A stretch of 50,043 nt of DNA, from positions 1-50,043 of the forward strand of contig JBJHCR010000006.1 of the NCBI GenBank assembly GCA_050486105.1, read 5' to 3'. Position 1 is the first letter of the stretch; each line of letters opens with the position of its first letter. The DNA is from JAEXNA01 sp050486105. GTDB lineage: Bacteria > Vulcanimicrobiota > Xenobia > Xenobiales > JADMJV01. The notes beneath the pieces were generated by a model. That model was not told the DNA's origin. It searched no databases and saw only the letters and a list, made by a program, of their open reading frames with translations. Shown here in pieces: positions 1 through 7,490 of the stretch. The position numbers and the translations under genes were made by a program.

Positions 1-1766
1 AAGGACCCCGCACTATCGTGGAAAGCCACAAAGACGACTCCGCTCAAGCCAAAGGAATCACCGCTCTGGAGAAGGTTCAGTTGCTGACCATCTACCTGGA
101 CCGAGACGAGGATTATCGCGACCTCTATCAAGAGGTCCGAAGCGTCACCGATAGCGATCTCCTCATGGCGAGCTACTCCACCGGTCGAGCCTCGTTCGTT
201 TTCAGTCGCCTGACCCCGAGCATTGAAAACCTAGAGAGGCATTTCAAAGAGGCTCATCTCTCCCGAGACCAGGTCCTGATCAAGGTGGTTGGCGATGGAC
301 TGGCCGGAGACCACACTCAACTGGCAAAAATTCATCAGGCCATCGCATCCTTGGACAATCCTGACAAATTTGGAGCTCCTCTGGTCCACAAGAGTCCGCA
401 ACTCCTAACGAGCAGCTCGTTTGAGGTGATCGCCCTCAAACGCGGAGCCCACCAACTGATCCGCAGGCTCTACCGAGATCTCTTTCGCAGCAGTGAAGTT
501 CAAGTAGCCCTCTTGGGTCTGGGGACGGTAGGGAGCGGGGTTCTCGACTATTCCTCAAGACTCTTCTCAGCTGAAAAAACCGGGGTCACCCTTCGTTTTC
601 CTCTGGCCTTGGTGAAAGACTCCTCAAAGCCCAGGCCCAAGTTTCAGGGACAACTTTGCTCGAACTTTGAAGATATTCTCAAAGATGAGCGGGTCGACGT
701 GGTCGCCGAATTGATGGGTGGCTTGGAGCCCGCCCGGCAGTTCGTTCTTCAAGCCCTGGCCGCCGGCAAAGATGTGGTAACCGCAAACAAGGCCTTGATG
801 GCCGAACACGGAGAAGAGATCCTCGAAACCGCCCGTAAGCACCGAAGAAACATTGGATTCGAAGCAGCCGTCTGCGGGGAGATCCCCATCATCGAGACTG
901 TCAGAAACCTGCCCTCGGATGCCGATGTCTCAGGCTTTGTCGGCATTTTCAATGGGACCTCGAACTTCATCCTAAGTGGGATGCTGAGCGGCCAAACCTA
1001 TGCCGATGCGCTGAAGGCGGCCCAATTGGCAGGCTTCGCTGAAGCCGACCCTAAGCTCGACGTCGACGGCTCGGATGCCACCCAAAAGGTGGCTATATTG
1101 AGTTCGATCCTTTTTCACACTCCAGTGAACTGGAACACCGTTTGGAGGCGGGGTATCGAAAACCTTGAGGCTCTCGACGTGGCCGAGTTCTTACGGGCCA
1201 AACTGACGGTTCGGCCCTTGGCCTCAGCGAGACTCACCCCCGACGGCCTAGAGTTATGGGCCGGCCCCGGTCTGCTTCAGGAACGGCATCCTCTGGCGCC
1301 GGTGGAAGGGGAGACCAACGGAGTGGCACTGCAACTCTTCGGTCGTGATGAACCTTTCGCCATGATCGGCAAAGGAGCGGGAGGCATCCCTACGGCCCGC
1401 TCGGTGGTTCGAGACCTATTCGAGCTAGCTCGAAAGGCACAGCATCGAGTGGTCGAGGTCCCCACGTACCATCAGGGCAGTCCTCTGCCCACCACTCCGG
1501 CAAGCTCCTACAGCTATCGCTGGTGGCTGCGTTGCAAGGTGACGGATCAACCCGGAGTGTTCGGAAAGGTTGCCACCGTCCTCGGACAGCACGACTTAAG
1601 CATCTGCGAAGCCTTTCAGCGGAACCTCGACGATGGGGACCAACGAACCGCGAGAATACATCTCCAACTGGAACGAACCGAATGGGGAAGGGTCTCTCAG
1701 GCGGTGGAAAAACTGCAGAAGAACAACGCGGTGCGAGATGTTCTCGTGTTGCCCATCTTGGGCTAA
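1..1766 (+). CDS. thrA: Bifunctional aspartokinase/homoserine dehydrogenase, C-terminal part (5' end outside window)
   Basis: Aspartate-family amino acid synthesis: phosphorylates aspartate and reduces aspartate semialdehyde to homoserine (cytoplasm). The frame is open from the window edge (first full codon at 3), reading GPRTIVES before the GTG at 18. This matches the GTxI segment that follows the kinase core in ThrA-type enzymes, so the kinase catalytic part is upstream and the GTG is not the start. Visible in order: aspartokinase ACT region (VKGIT-like KGIT, then KVVGDGL), a homoserine dehydrogenase Rossmann motif GLGTVGSG near in-window codon 172, VTANKA with the catalytic-region lysine, the family signature NGTSNFIL, the AEADPKLDVDG catalytic segment, and a final ACT domain (KVTDQPGVFGKVA). 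Classical ThrA lacks this last ACT domain, which is typical of monofunctional Hom. The stop lies 13 nt before ftsY. Confidence 0.9.
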   Translation, partial: GPRTIVESHKDDSAQAKGITALEKVQLLTIYLDRDEDYRDLYQEVRSVTDSDLLMASYSTGRASFVFSRLTPSIENLERHFKEAHLSRDQVLIKVVGDGLAGDHTQLAKIHQAIASLDNPDKFGAPLVHKSPQLLTSSSFEVIALKRGAHQLIRRLYRDLFRSSEVQVALLGLGTVGSGVLDYSSRLFSAEKTGVTLRFPLALVKDSSKPRPKFQGQLCSNFEDILKDERVDVVAELMGGLEPARQFVLQALAAGKDVVTANKALMAEHGEEILETARKHRRNIGFEAAVCGEIPIIETVRNLPSDADVSGFVGIFNGTSNFILSGMLSGQTYADALKAAQLAGFAEADPKLDVDGSDATQKVAILSSILFHTPVNWNTVWRRGIENLEALDVAEFLRAKLTVRPLASARLTPDGLELWAGPGLLQERHPLAPVEGETNGVALQLFGRDEPFAMIGKGAGGIPTARSVVRDLFELARKAQHRVVEVPTYHQGSPLPTTPASSYSYRWWLRCKVTDQPGVFGKVATVLGQHDLSICEAFQRNLDDGDQRTARIHLQLERTEWGRVSQAVEKLQKNNAVRDVLVLPILG

Positions 1767-1779
1767 GGACGGTACCTCT

Positions 1780-2991
1780 ATGGCCATGAACTGGTTTCGA
1801 AAAAAGACCGATGAAGAAAAGACTCCTGAGATGGAGGCTCAAGCTCTTGAAACTCCTGAAGCAACGGACCTCAAACCTGAGATCCCTGAAGCTCAGTCTG
1901 AAGCAGACCCTGGCCCGGAGATCGAGAATTCGGACGAGGAGCAGACCTCGGAAACGGACCCAGTATCCGAGCCAACCGAACCAGGAATCGAAGAACAAAA
2001 ATCAGGATTCCTTCGTGGAGCTTGGGAAGCCACCAAAAAGCTTGCCCTGACGCCAGTCGACCCGTTCTTTGAGAACATGGTGGCGGGCTTGGACCGGACC
2101 AGAAAGAACTTGCTTGGTCAATTGGCCTCGGTCTTCCGCCTCCATAAACGGATCGACGAGGACTTCTGGGAGGAACTCGAGGACACGCTGATCACCTCGG
2201 ATGTGGGCACCGATGCTACCGAACGCATCTTGAGTGAACTGCAGGGCTATGCAGCCTCAGAGCAACTTCGTGAACCGAGTGCGCTAAGGCAGCGGCTCAG
2301 AGAAGTGATCGAAGAGATCCTGCTGACTCAAGAAGAGCAACGAGTCCTCAACATTGAACCCGGACGGGTCAACGTGATCTTGATGATCGGGGTCAACGGG
2401 GCCGGCAAGACCACCTCAACCGCCAAACTGACGAACTATTTCCAAGAGCAAGGGTTCTCGGTCCTGTTGGCCGCCGCAGACACCTTCAGAGCGGCTGCCA
2501 TCGAGCAACTCGAGAGTTGGTCCAAAAAGCTCAACGTTCCAATCATCAAGCACAAAGAGGGCTCTGACCCAGCAGCGGTGGTCTATGATGCGTGCTCGGC
2601 AGCCAAGGCTCGCAACTGCGATATCCTTTTGGTGGACACCGCTGGACGTTTGCAAAACAAAAGCAATCTCATGAAAGAATTAGAGAAAATCCACCGCATT
2701 ATTGGTCGAGAGATCCCTGATGCTCCCCACGAAGTGCTGCTGGTTCTCGACGCCACCACCGGCCAGAACGCCATCTCCCAGGCTCGGCAGTTTTCCGGGG
2801 TGACTCCCATTACGGGCTTGGTGATGTGCAAATTGGACGGCTCGGCTCGGGGTGGGATCATGGTGGCTGTGGCCCAAGAGTTTGGAATTCCGGTGAAATT
2901 TATCGGAGTGGGAGAAAAGGTCAACGACCTCAGACCCTTCGACCCCAAGATGTTCGTCGACGCCCTCTTCGGCGAGCAGCATGACCTCTAA
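1780..2991 (+). CDS. ftsY: Signal recognition particle receptor FtsY
   Basis: SRP receptor GTPase that docks ribosome-nascent chains carrying Ffh at the inner membrane. 403 aa. Start chosen at ATG 1780 (another ATG at 1786), preceded by AAGGA about 10 nt upstream. The open frame runs back to 1633 but that part overlaps the dehydrogenase gene. Residues 1-80 are a very acidic, low-complexity A domain (repeated Glu/Pro/Asp). The NG domain follows: P-loop GVNGAGKTT near residue 204, DTFRAAA, DTAGRL, the specificity motif CKLDGSARGG, and the terminal GVGEKVNDLRPF, all classic for FtsY. Convergent with the deacetylase gene downstream; I see no clear terminator hairpin in the 57 nt between them. Confidence 0.96.
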   Translation: MAMNWFRKKTDEEKTPEMEAQALETPEATDLKPEIPEAQSEADPGPEIENSDEEQTSETDPVSEPTEPGIEEQKSGFLRGAWEATKKLALTPVDPFFENMVAGLDRTRKNLLGQLASVFRLHKRIDEDFWEELEDTLITSDVGTDATERILSELQGYAASEQLREPSALRQRLREVIEEILLTQEEQRVLNIEPGRVNVILMIGVNGAGKTTSTAKLTNYFQEQGFSVLLAAADTFRAAAIEQLESWSKKLNVPIIKHKEGSDPAAVVYDACSAAKARNCDILLVDTAGRLQNKSNLMKELEKIHRIIGREIPDAPHEVLLVLDATTGQNAISQARQFSGVTPITGLVMCKLDGSARGGIMVAVAQEFGIPVKFIGVGEKVNDLRPFDPKMFVDALFGEQHDL

Positions 2992-3048
2992 GAGGTCCAA
3001 TCAGATTTCAAGAGTTTTTGAACGTGCTTGCGGCTGGTCTCAGGCGGC

Positions 3049-3951
3049 CTAGAGGCTCAAGCGTCCCGGTGATTCCCCCTGGCCCAATCTCGGCGAGGGG
3101 GGAAGGGGGGGTTCCACCGCTTCCACCAACTCCGAGACAGTGACAAAGCGAAAACCTTTCTGTCGCATGGTTTCAATGTAGACAGGCAGAGCCTTCACCA
3201 AAGACAGATTCCCGGTGTGCAGCAAGACTACACCCTCTCGACTTCGTCCCCGAAAAGCGCCCTGCAGCAACATTTCGGGTTCCTTTATCCACCAGTCCCC
3301 GGGGTTCACGCTATAGTCGACCAGAGTGTATCCCAAGTCCTTGACCAAAGCCTTTCCCTCCTCGGACATGGAGCCTCCCGCCGGGCGGTAGAGGTTCATG
3401 CGAATTCCGGTCAGCTCCGCGATAGCTTCTTCAGTCTTGATGACTTCTTCTTGCAATTCCCCTGCTTCGAGTTCGCTCTCCCGGCGGTGAGTGAAGGTGT
3501 GGTTGGCCAGTTCGTGGCCATCGAGGGCAATTCGACGGGTCAGTTCGGGATACTCCAAACAACGCCGCCCAACGAGAAAAAATGTCGCCGGCACCTGGTG
3601 GCGACGCAGGGTTGCTAGGAGAGCCGAGGTGTGGAGAGGATAGGGACCATCATCGAAGGTGAGAGCCACCAACTTCCGACGACCCCCGTCCGGGCCTAAC
3701 CGGCGCTGCTCGAGCAGCCTGAGCGGCGCCAAAGTGGCCGCCTCAACGGATCCCTGCCAAGGAGGTCGATCGGGTCTTTCCCAAAGCGGGAGACCGTCTC
3801 GATAGCTCCGCTCCAGGGCTCGACCGCCTCCCTGGCTCCAGAACAGTCCTAACCCGGCGATCGAGCAAAGGACCACGATGGTTCGGGTTAGGAGCCTTCG
3901 ATGAGTGAGCCAAAAGCTTCTTGGTTGGGGATCTTCCACGGCCATAACCAT
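3049..3951 (-). CDS. Membrane-anchored polysaccharide deacetylase (NodB fold)
   Basis: Family CE4 metal-dependent deacetylase of N-acetylated glycans (peptidoglycan, chitin-type or exopolysaccharide; substrate not readable from sequence). 300 aa. An N-terminal transmembrane segment (about residues 22-38) anchors the enzyme outside the inner membrane. Catalytic motifs: TFDDGP (metal-binding Asp-Asp), HTFTH (the H-x3-H metal pair) and RPAGG; a later LLHTGN fits the final motif, LxH. The C-terminal tail is rich in Pro and Ser. The start could be either of two close methionines (MVMAV). It is divergent from the gene at 4165, and the two share the 213-nt region with the phased direct repeats. Confidence 0.9.
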   Translation of the reverse strand: MVMAVEDPQPRSFWLTHRRLLTRTIVVLCSIAGLGLFWSQGGGRALERSYRDGLPLWERPDRPPWQGSVEAATLAPLRLLEQRRLGPDGGRRKLVALTFDDGPYPLHTSALLATLRRHQVPATFFLVGRRCLEYPELTRRIALDGHELANHTFTHRRESELEAGELQEEVIKTEEAIAELTGIRMNLYRPAGGSMSEEGKALVKDLGYTLVDYSVNPGDWWIKEPEMLLQGAFRGRSREGVVLLHTGNLSLVKALPVYIETMRQKGFRFVTVSELVEAVEPPLPPSPRLGQGESPGRLSL

Positions 3952-4066
3952 GGCGGTGTGAGGCTTGGCCGGAGGTTCCTGCCAGATAAAGACTCGAGTA
4001 GGCTATTCATTCGAGAGCAGGGGGGATTTAGGGAAGGTTCCCGAAGTTCTATATAAGAGAAAAGCT

Positions 4067-4099
4067 GTTTACATGAAGTTTACAAGACGTTAACATGTC
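4067..4099 (+). promoter_or_regulatory. Three 11-bp-phased direct repeats, Pho-box-like operator
   Basis: GTTTACA at 4067-4073, GTTTACA at 4078-4084 and GTTAACA at 4089-4095 are heptamers separated by exactly 4 nt, so each lies one helical turn from the next. This is the geometry of binding sites for OmpR/PhoB-family response regulators (the PhoB and PhoP boxes are 7-mers at 11-bp steps, and Bacillus PhoP favours TTnACA). A possible -10 element GATAAT sits at 4127-4132 with no good -35, as expected for an activated promoter, and the ATG at 4165 follows. The regulator and the signal are inferred. Confidence 0.5.
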
Positions 4100-4164
4100 A
4101 GCACTGGATGAATTGCGTTCGTGTCGGATAATAGGGGCAAGATAGCTTAGAAAGCGGGTACCAA

Positions 4165-4965
4165 ATGAGTCTAAGAGCCAACCACATGGCCCAACACGTG
4201 GCAGGAAATGTCAACTTCGCCGCAACCGGTCAAGTCAACAACCGCCGCACCGAAACTCCTCGGGAGCAAAAAACGGAGAAGGCCAAAGAAGGTGCGGAAG
4301 CCGAATCAAAGTCAGATCTCCGGGCGAAAGAGGAAGCGCCTGGGGCTGAGGGGGCCAACCAGCAAACCAGAGTGGTCCGCAAGAAGGTTCGGCGACGTAG
4401 GGTCGATGCCGGTCAAACGCAGTCTTCCTGGGGAGGAGGCAAGACCGAGAATTCCAAGCAGACTCAGAAGGGGCAAAAGAACGCTCAAACCGCTCACACC
4501 GGACCTGGGTCTCATATGCTCCGAGGCAAAATGACCGGTCAGTCCTCTCTGGTCCGCGCCAGCGTCCTCTACCAGAACAATAGTGCTCAAAATGCACAGC
4601 AAGGTCAGCCTTCAAATTTCGCTACCCGCCAAAACATGCTCAAAGGCTTGAGCAACTATATCTCCAATGACTACGCTATGATGAAGGCCAATCCTGACGA
4701 CAAGGCCTTCACCTATCGCACGGCGGAAGCCCGAGTTCTCAATTCCACCATCAACCAAATGGTGGCTGCCTCGGCCAAACCCAGCGGCGGGTCGAAGTCC
4801 AAAGACGGAGAGAGCGGCAGCAAAACGGAAGACAGTCGCTTGAGTCCGGAGGCCTTCGGACGTCAGAAGGGTCTGCTTCGCAAACTGGTCTCAATGTCCG
4901 AACCGAATCAATCACTCCCGGAAGGCCTTCCGCCAGACTACCGCCCCTTCGAAGGGGTCGCCTAA
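4165..4965 (+). CDS. Disordered basic protein of unknown function
   Basis: 266 aa, not recognised. The first 115 residues are low complexity, rich in Lys, Glu, Gln, Ala and Thr, with a strongly basic patch VVRKKVRRRR near residue 74 that could bind nucleic acid or an acidic partner. The middle (about 140-195) looks more ordered (NMLKGLSNYISND... then TAEARVLNSTINQMV). A second Ser/Lys/Gly-rich linker and a short tail ending PPDYRPFEGVA follow. No signal peptide or membrane segment. Single-gene unit: Pho-box-like repeats and a possible -10 upstream, a strong terminator 14 nt after the stop. The strand and reading frame are supported by consistent codon use and these flanking signals. Confidence 0.7.
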   Translation: MSLRANHMAQHVAGNVNFAATGQVNNRRTETPREQKTEKAKEGAEAESKSDLRAKEEAPGAEGANQQTRVVRKKVRRRRVDAGQTQSSWGGGKTENSKQTQKGQKNAQTAHTGPGSHMLRGKMTGQSSLVRASVLYQNNSAQNAQQGQPSNFATRQNMLKGLSNYISNDYAMMKANPDDKAFTYRTAEARVLNSTINQMVAASAKPSGGSKSKDGESGSKTEDSRLSPEAFGRQKGLLRKLVSMSEPNQSLPEGLPPDYRPFEGVA

Positions 4966-4978
4966 AGCGACAGAGAAG

Positions 4979-5001
4979 AGTCCCGCCCAGCGGGACTTTT
5001 T
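4979..5001 (+). terminator. Rho-independent terminator
   Basis: Perfect 8-bp stem AGTCCCGC / GCGGGACT with a 3-nt loop, running into TTTTT (4997-5001). It closes the 4165 gene. Confidence 0.9.
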
Positions 5002-5054
5002 CATTTCTGCGCTTCTGGTTCAAAGACCGATTCGCCGAGCCCGATCCGTCCCGC

Positions 5055-5070
5055 CCTCGCGAGAGCGAGG
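5055..5070 (+). promoter_or_regulatory. GNRA-loop hairpin in the glyA leader
   Basis: CCTCGC-GAGA-GCGAGG is a perfect 6-bp hairpin with a GNRA tetraloop, 91 nt before the glyA start. Its 3' arm (GAGG) could alternatively pair with CCTC a little downstream, so a switching leader is possible but not shown. The rest of the 5002-5160 gap shows nothing else I can name apart from the glyA ribosome binding site. Confidence 0.3.
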
Positions 5071-5160
5071 AGAGCCTGGCCTCGAGCATTTGGGAATCTA
5101 GCATTCACCTTGGCTGCTCGGGAATTCTTCAGGGTCTTAGGACATATTTAGGAGCAAAGC

Positions 5161-6438
5161 GTGTTGAGTCATCTGTGGAAAAGCGACCCTGAAGTCGCAA
5201 CCGTCATCGAAGGAGAAACCCGCCGTCAGGTGGAGACTCTGGAGATGATCGCTTCGGAAAATTTTGTCTCAGAAGCGGTACTGGAGGCTCAAGGAAGCGT
5301 CCTCACCAATAAGTACGCCGAGGGCTACCCAGGGAAGCGCTACTATGGAGGTTGCCAGCAGGTAGACATCACCGAAGAGTTGGCTCGACAGCGCGCCTGT
5401 CGCCTCTTCCAGGCGGATCATGCCAATGTTCAACCGCATTCAGGAGCCTCGGCCAATATAGCTGCCTTCTACTCGGTCATCGACCACGGCGACAAAATGA
5501 TGGCGCTCTCCTTGGATCACGGCGGACATCTCACTCACGGACACAAGGTCAATTTTTCGGGCAAGCACTTCACCATAACTCACTATGGGGTCGATCCCAA
5601 AACGGAACTGCTCGACTATAAGAAGATTCAAGAGCAAGCTCGGGCAGAAAAACCCAAACTGCTGCTAGCCGGCTATTCCGCCTACCCTCGAACTATCGAC
5701 TTCGCCCCCTTCCGGGAGGTCGCTGACGAAATCGGAGCGATCTTCTTGGTGGATATGGCCCACTTTGCTGGAATCGTAGCAGCCGGGCTCCATCCCAACC
5801 CCATGGAGTACGCTGACATCGTCACCACCACCACCCACAAGACCCTACGAGGTCCAAGGGGTGGGCTGATCCTGTGTAAGGAGGCCTTCGCCAGGGGCGT
5901 CGATCGTTCCATTTTTCCAGGCTTCCAGGGTGGACCCTTAGAGCACGTGGTGGCCGCCAAAGCCGTTGCCTTCGGTGAAGCCCTCAAGCCAGAATTCAAA
6001 ACATACATCGAGCAGGTTCTCTCCAACGCCAGGACTTTGGCAGAAACTCTAGCTGCTGGGGGTCTCCGATTAGTCAGTGGAGGAACCGAGAATCACCTAC
6101 TTCTGGTGGACTTGACCCCAATGAACCTAACCGGCAATGTCGCCGAGGAAGCTCTCGAAGCCGCGGGAATAACCTGCAACAAGAACGCCATCCCCTTTGA
6201 CCCCAAACCTCCGGCAGTGACAAGTGGGATCCGTCTTGGGACTCCAGCCCTAACCAGTCGAGGTCTTAAGGACGAAGACATGCGTGCCGTTGGGCAACTC
6301 ATCCTCAGGGTTTTCAAGGACCCGGAGAACAAGAAGAATCTCGCGCAGATTCGAGAAGAGGTCAAAGAGATGACAGACCGCTTTCCTCTCTACCGAGAAC
6401 GTCTACAGCAGAGCCGAGCTTCGGAGTCCGTCGCATGA
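5161..6438 (+). CDS. glyA: Serine hydroxymethyltransferase
   Basis: PLP enzyme interconverting serine and glycine with tetrahydrofolate, the main one-carbon source (cytoplasm). 425 aa, normal length. GTG start with AGGAG 7 nt upstream. Diagnostic segments: LEMIASENFVS near the N-terminus, NKYAEGYPGKRYYGGC, the substrate/PLP region SGASAN, DMAHFAGIVAAG, and the PLP-binding Lys227 in TTTTHKTLRGPRGG. First gene of a four-gene transcription unit; its stop overlaps the ATG of the PilZ gene. Confidence 0.97.
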   Translation: MLSHLWKSDPEVATVIEGETRRQVETLEMIASENFVSEAVLEAQGSVLTNKYAEGYPGKRYYGGCQQVDITEELARQRACRLFQADHANVQPHSGASANIAAFYSVIDHGDKMMALSLDHGGHLTHGHKVNFSGKHFTITHYGVDPKTELLDYKKIQEQARAEKPKLLLAGYSAYPRTIDFAPFREVADEIGAIFLVDMAHFAGIVAAGLHPNPMEYADIVTTTTHKTLRGPRGGLILCKEAFARGVDRSIFPGFQGGPLEHVVAAKAVAFGEALKPEFKTYIEQVLSNARTLAETLAAGGLRLVSGGTENHLLLVDLTPMNLTGNVAEEALEAAGITCNKNAIPFDPKPPAVTSGIRLGTPALTSRGLKDEDMRAVGQLILRVFKDPENKKNLAQIREEVKEMTDRFPLYRERLQQSRASESVA

Positions 6439-7490
6439 GTGCAGCATCCAAAGACCCGGAAGAGACCCCTGAGGTAGAGCCCACCGCGGAAGCTCTCTCT
6501 GAAGATGCTGGAGACGCCGAGAGTTCTGAATCCTCGACGGACGAGTCCTTGGAGAATACCGAGGCAGGAGAAGAAGAAGGCTCAGACGAGGAGTCACCGG
6601 ACTCCGAGTCCGTAAGGGTCCAAGCCACCAACGAAGAGGCCTCTACTGATGGTGCCTCCGAAGACACCGCTGATACTCCCGAATCCTCGGAAAAAGCGAC
6701 CGCGGAATCAAGCCCTGATGGCAACGGCTCTCCCTCAGAGGAAGACCTTCCGGAAAGGCGACAAACCGGTCGGAAAGGCGTTCGCCTCAATCGACTCATC
6801 GCCTCAAAGATCGTAGACGGAGATTGCCAACGAGAATGTTACTTGCATTTGGTGGACATCTCCAAGGGGGGGTTTCGAGTGAACTCCGATGACCCTTTCC
6901 CGGAGGGCAGAGAGTTCACTTTAGAAGTCGGCTTGGCGGCTTTCGGCAATGAACTCGCCACCAAGAAGCCAAAGCAGATCTTCCCGGTCCGCCTCGTTTG
7001 GTCCAAGAGCCTACTTGGAGGGATGGTGGTTTCTGGTCTGGCCTTCAACAACTTGGACGATGAAGGCAAAGAAGTGGTGGCCGCCATCATGCAGGGAGCC
7101 TCTCCTGAGGGACGACGCATGCATTTTCGACTCAACCGAGTCCTCGGCGTCGAAATGGGGGGGTCTCAGGAATCAGAACCGACCGAAGACGAGACTGAAG
7201 CCGAACCTCGATGGCTGTACCCGCTCACCCTGGATCTGTCTGTGGAAGGAATGAGGATCTGCCTAAGCGAGGAACTCGAAGTGGGCAGCAAGTTTCCCAT
7301 CAAGATCTTCTTAGAGTTCGATCTTCCTACAGTTAAGGCCGAAGCCGAGGTCATGTGGCAAGAGGTCATGCCTTCAGGAAGAGTGCAGGTCGGCTTGCGC
7401 TTTACCGGTCTTTCAGAGAGAGACGCCGCGGCGATCAAGACCTACATAGACCAGTGTCTCCAGCAGGATGATGCACACCGAAATCTCTGA
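6435..7490 (+). CDS. Double PilZ-domain protein with long acidic N-terminus
   Basis: 351 aa; predicted c-di-GMP receptor, partner unknown. ATGA overlap with glyA indicates translational coupling. Residues 1-105 are an extremely acidic Ser/Glu/Asp tail with no predicted fold. The first PilZ domain starts with the basic ERRQTGRKGVR and contains DISKGG near residue 141. The second starts with RRMHFRLNR and carries DLSVEGM near residue 267, which fits the (D/N)xSxxG pattern. The first copy looks able to bind c-di-GMP; the second lacks an obvious RxxxR immediately before it and may be structural. No membrane segment. Confidence 0.85.
   Translation: MSAASKDPEETPEVEPTAEALSEDAGDAESSESSTDESLENTEAGEEEGSDEESPDSESVRVQATNEEASTDGASEDTADTPESSEKATAESSPDGNGSPSEEDLPERRQTGRKGVRLNRLIASKIVDGDCQRECYLHLVDISKGGFRVNSDDPFPEGREFTLEVGLAAFGNELATKKPKQIFPVRLVWSKSLLGGMVVSGLAFNNLDDEGKEVVAAIMQGASPEGRRMHFRLNRVLGVEMGGSQESEPTEDETEAEPRWLYPLTLDLSVEGMRICLSEELEVGSKFPIKIFLEFDLPTVKAEAEVMWQEVMPSGRVQVGLRFTGLSERDAAAIKTYIDQCLQQDDAHRNL

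Noticed and set aside
1633..1779. N-terminal extension of ftsY
   Set aside because: Would overlap the dehydrogenase gene; ATG 1780 has the ribosome site and FtsY-like start.
1390..1998. 202-codon reverse open frame opposite thrA/ftsY
   Set aside because: Arg/Phe/Leu-rich shadow of two clear genes, with no family likeness.
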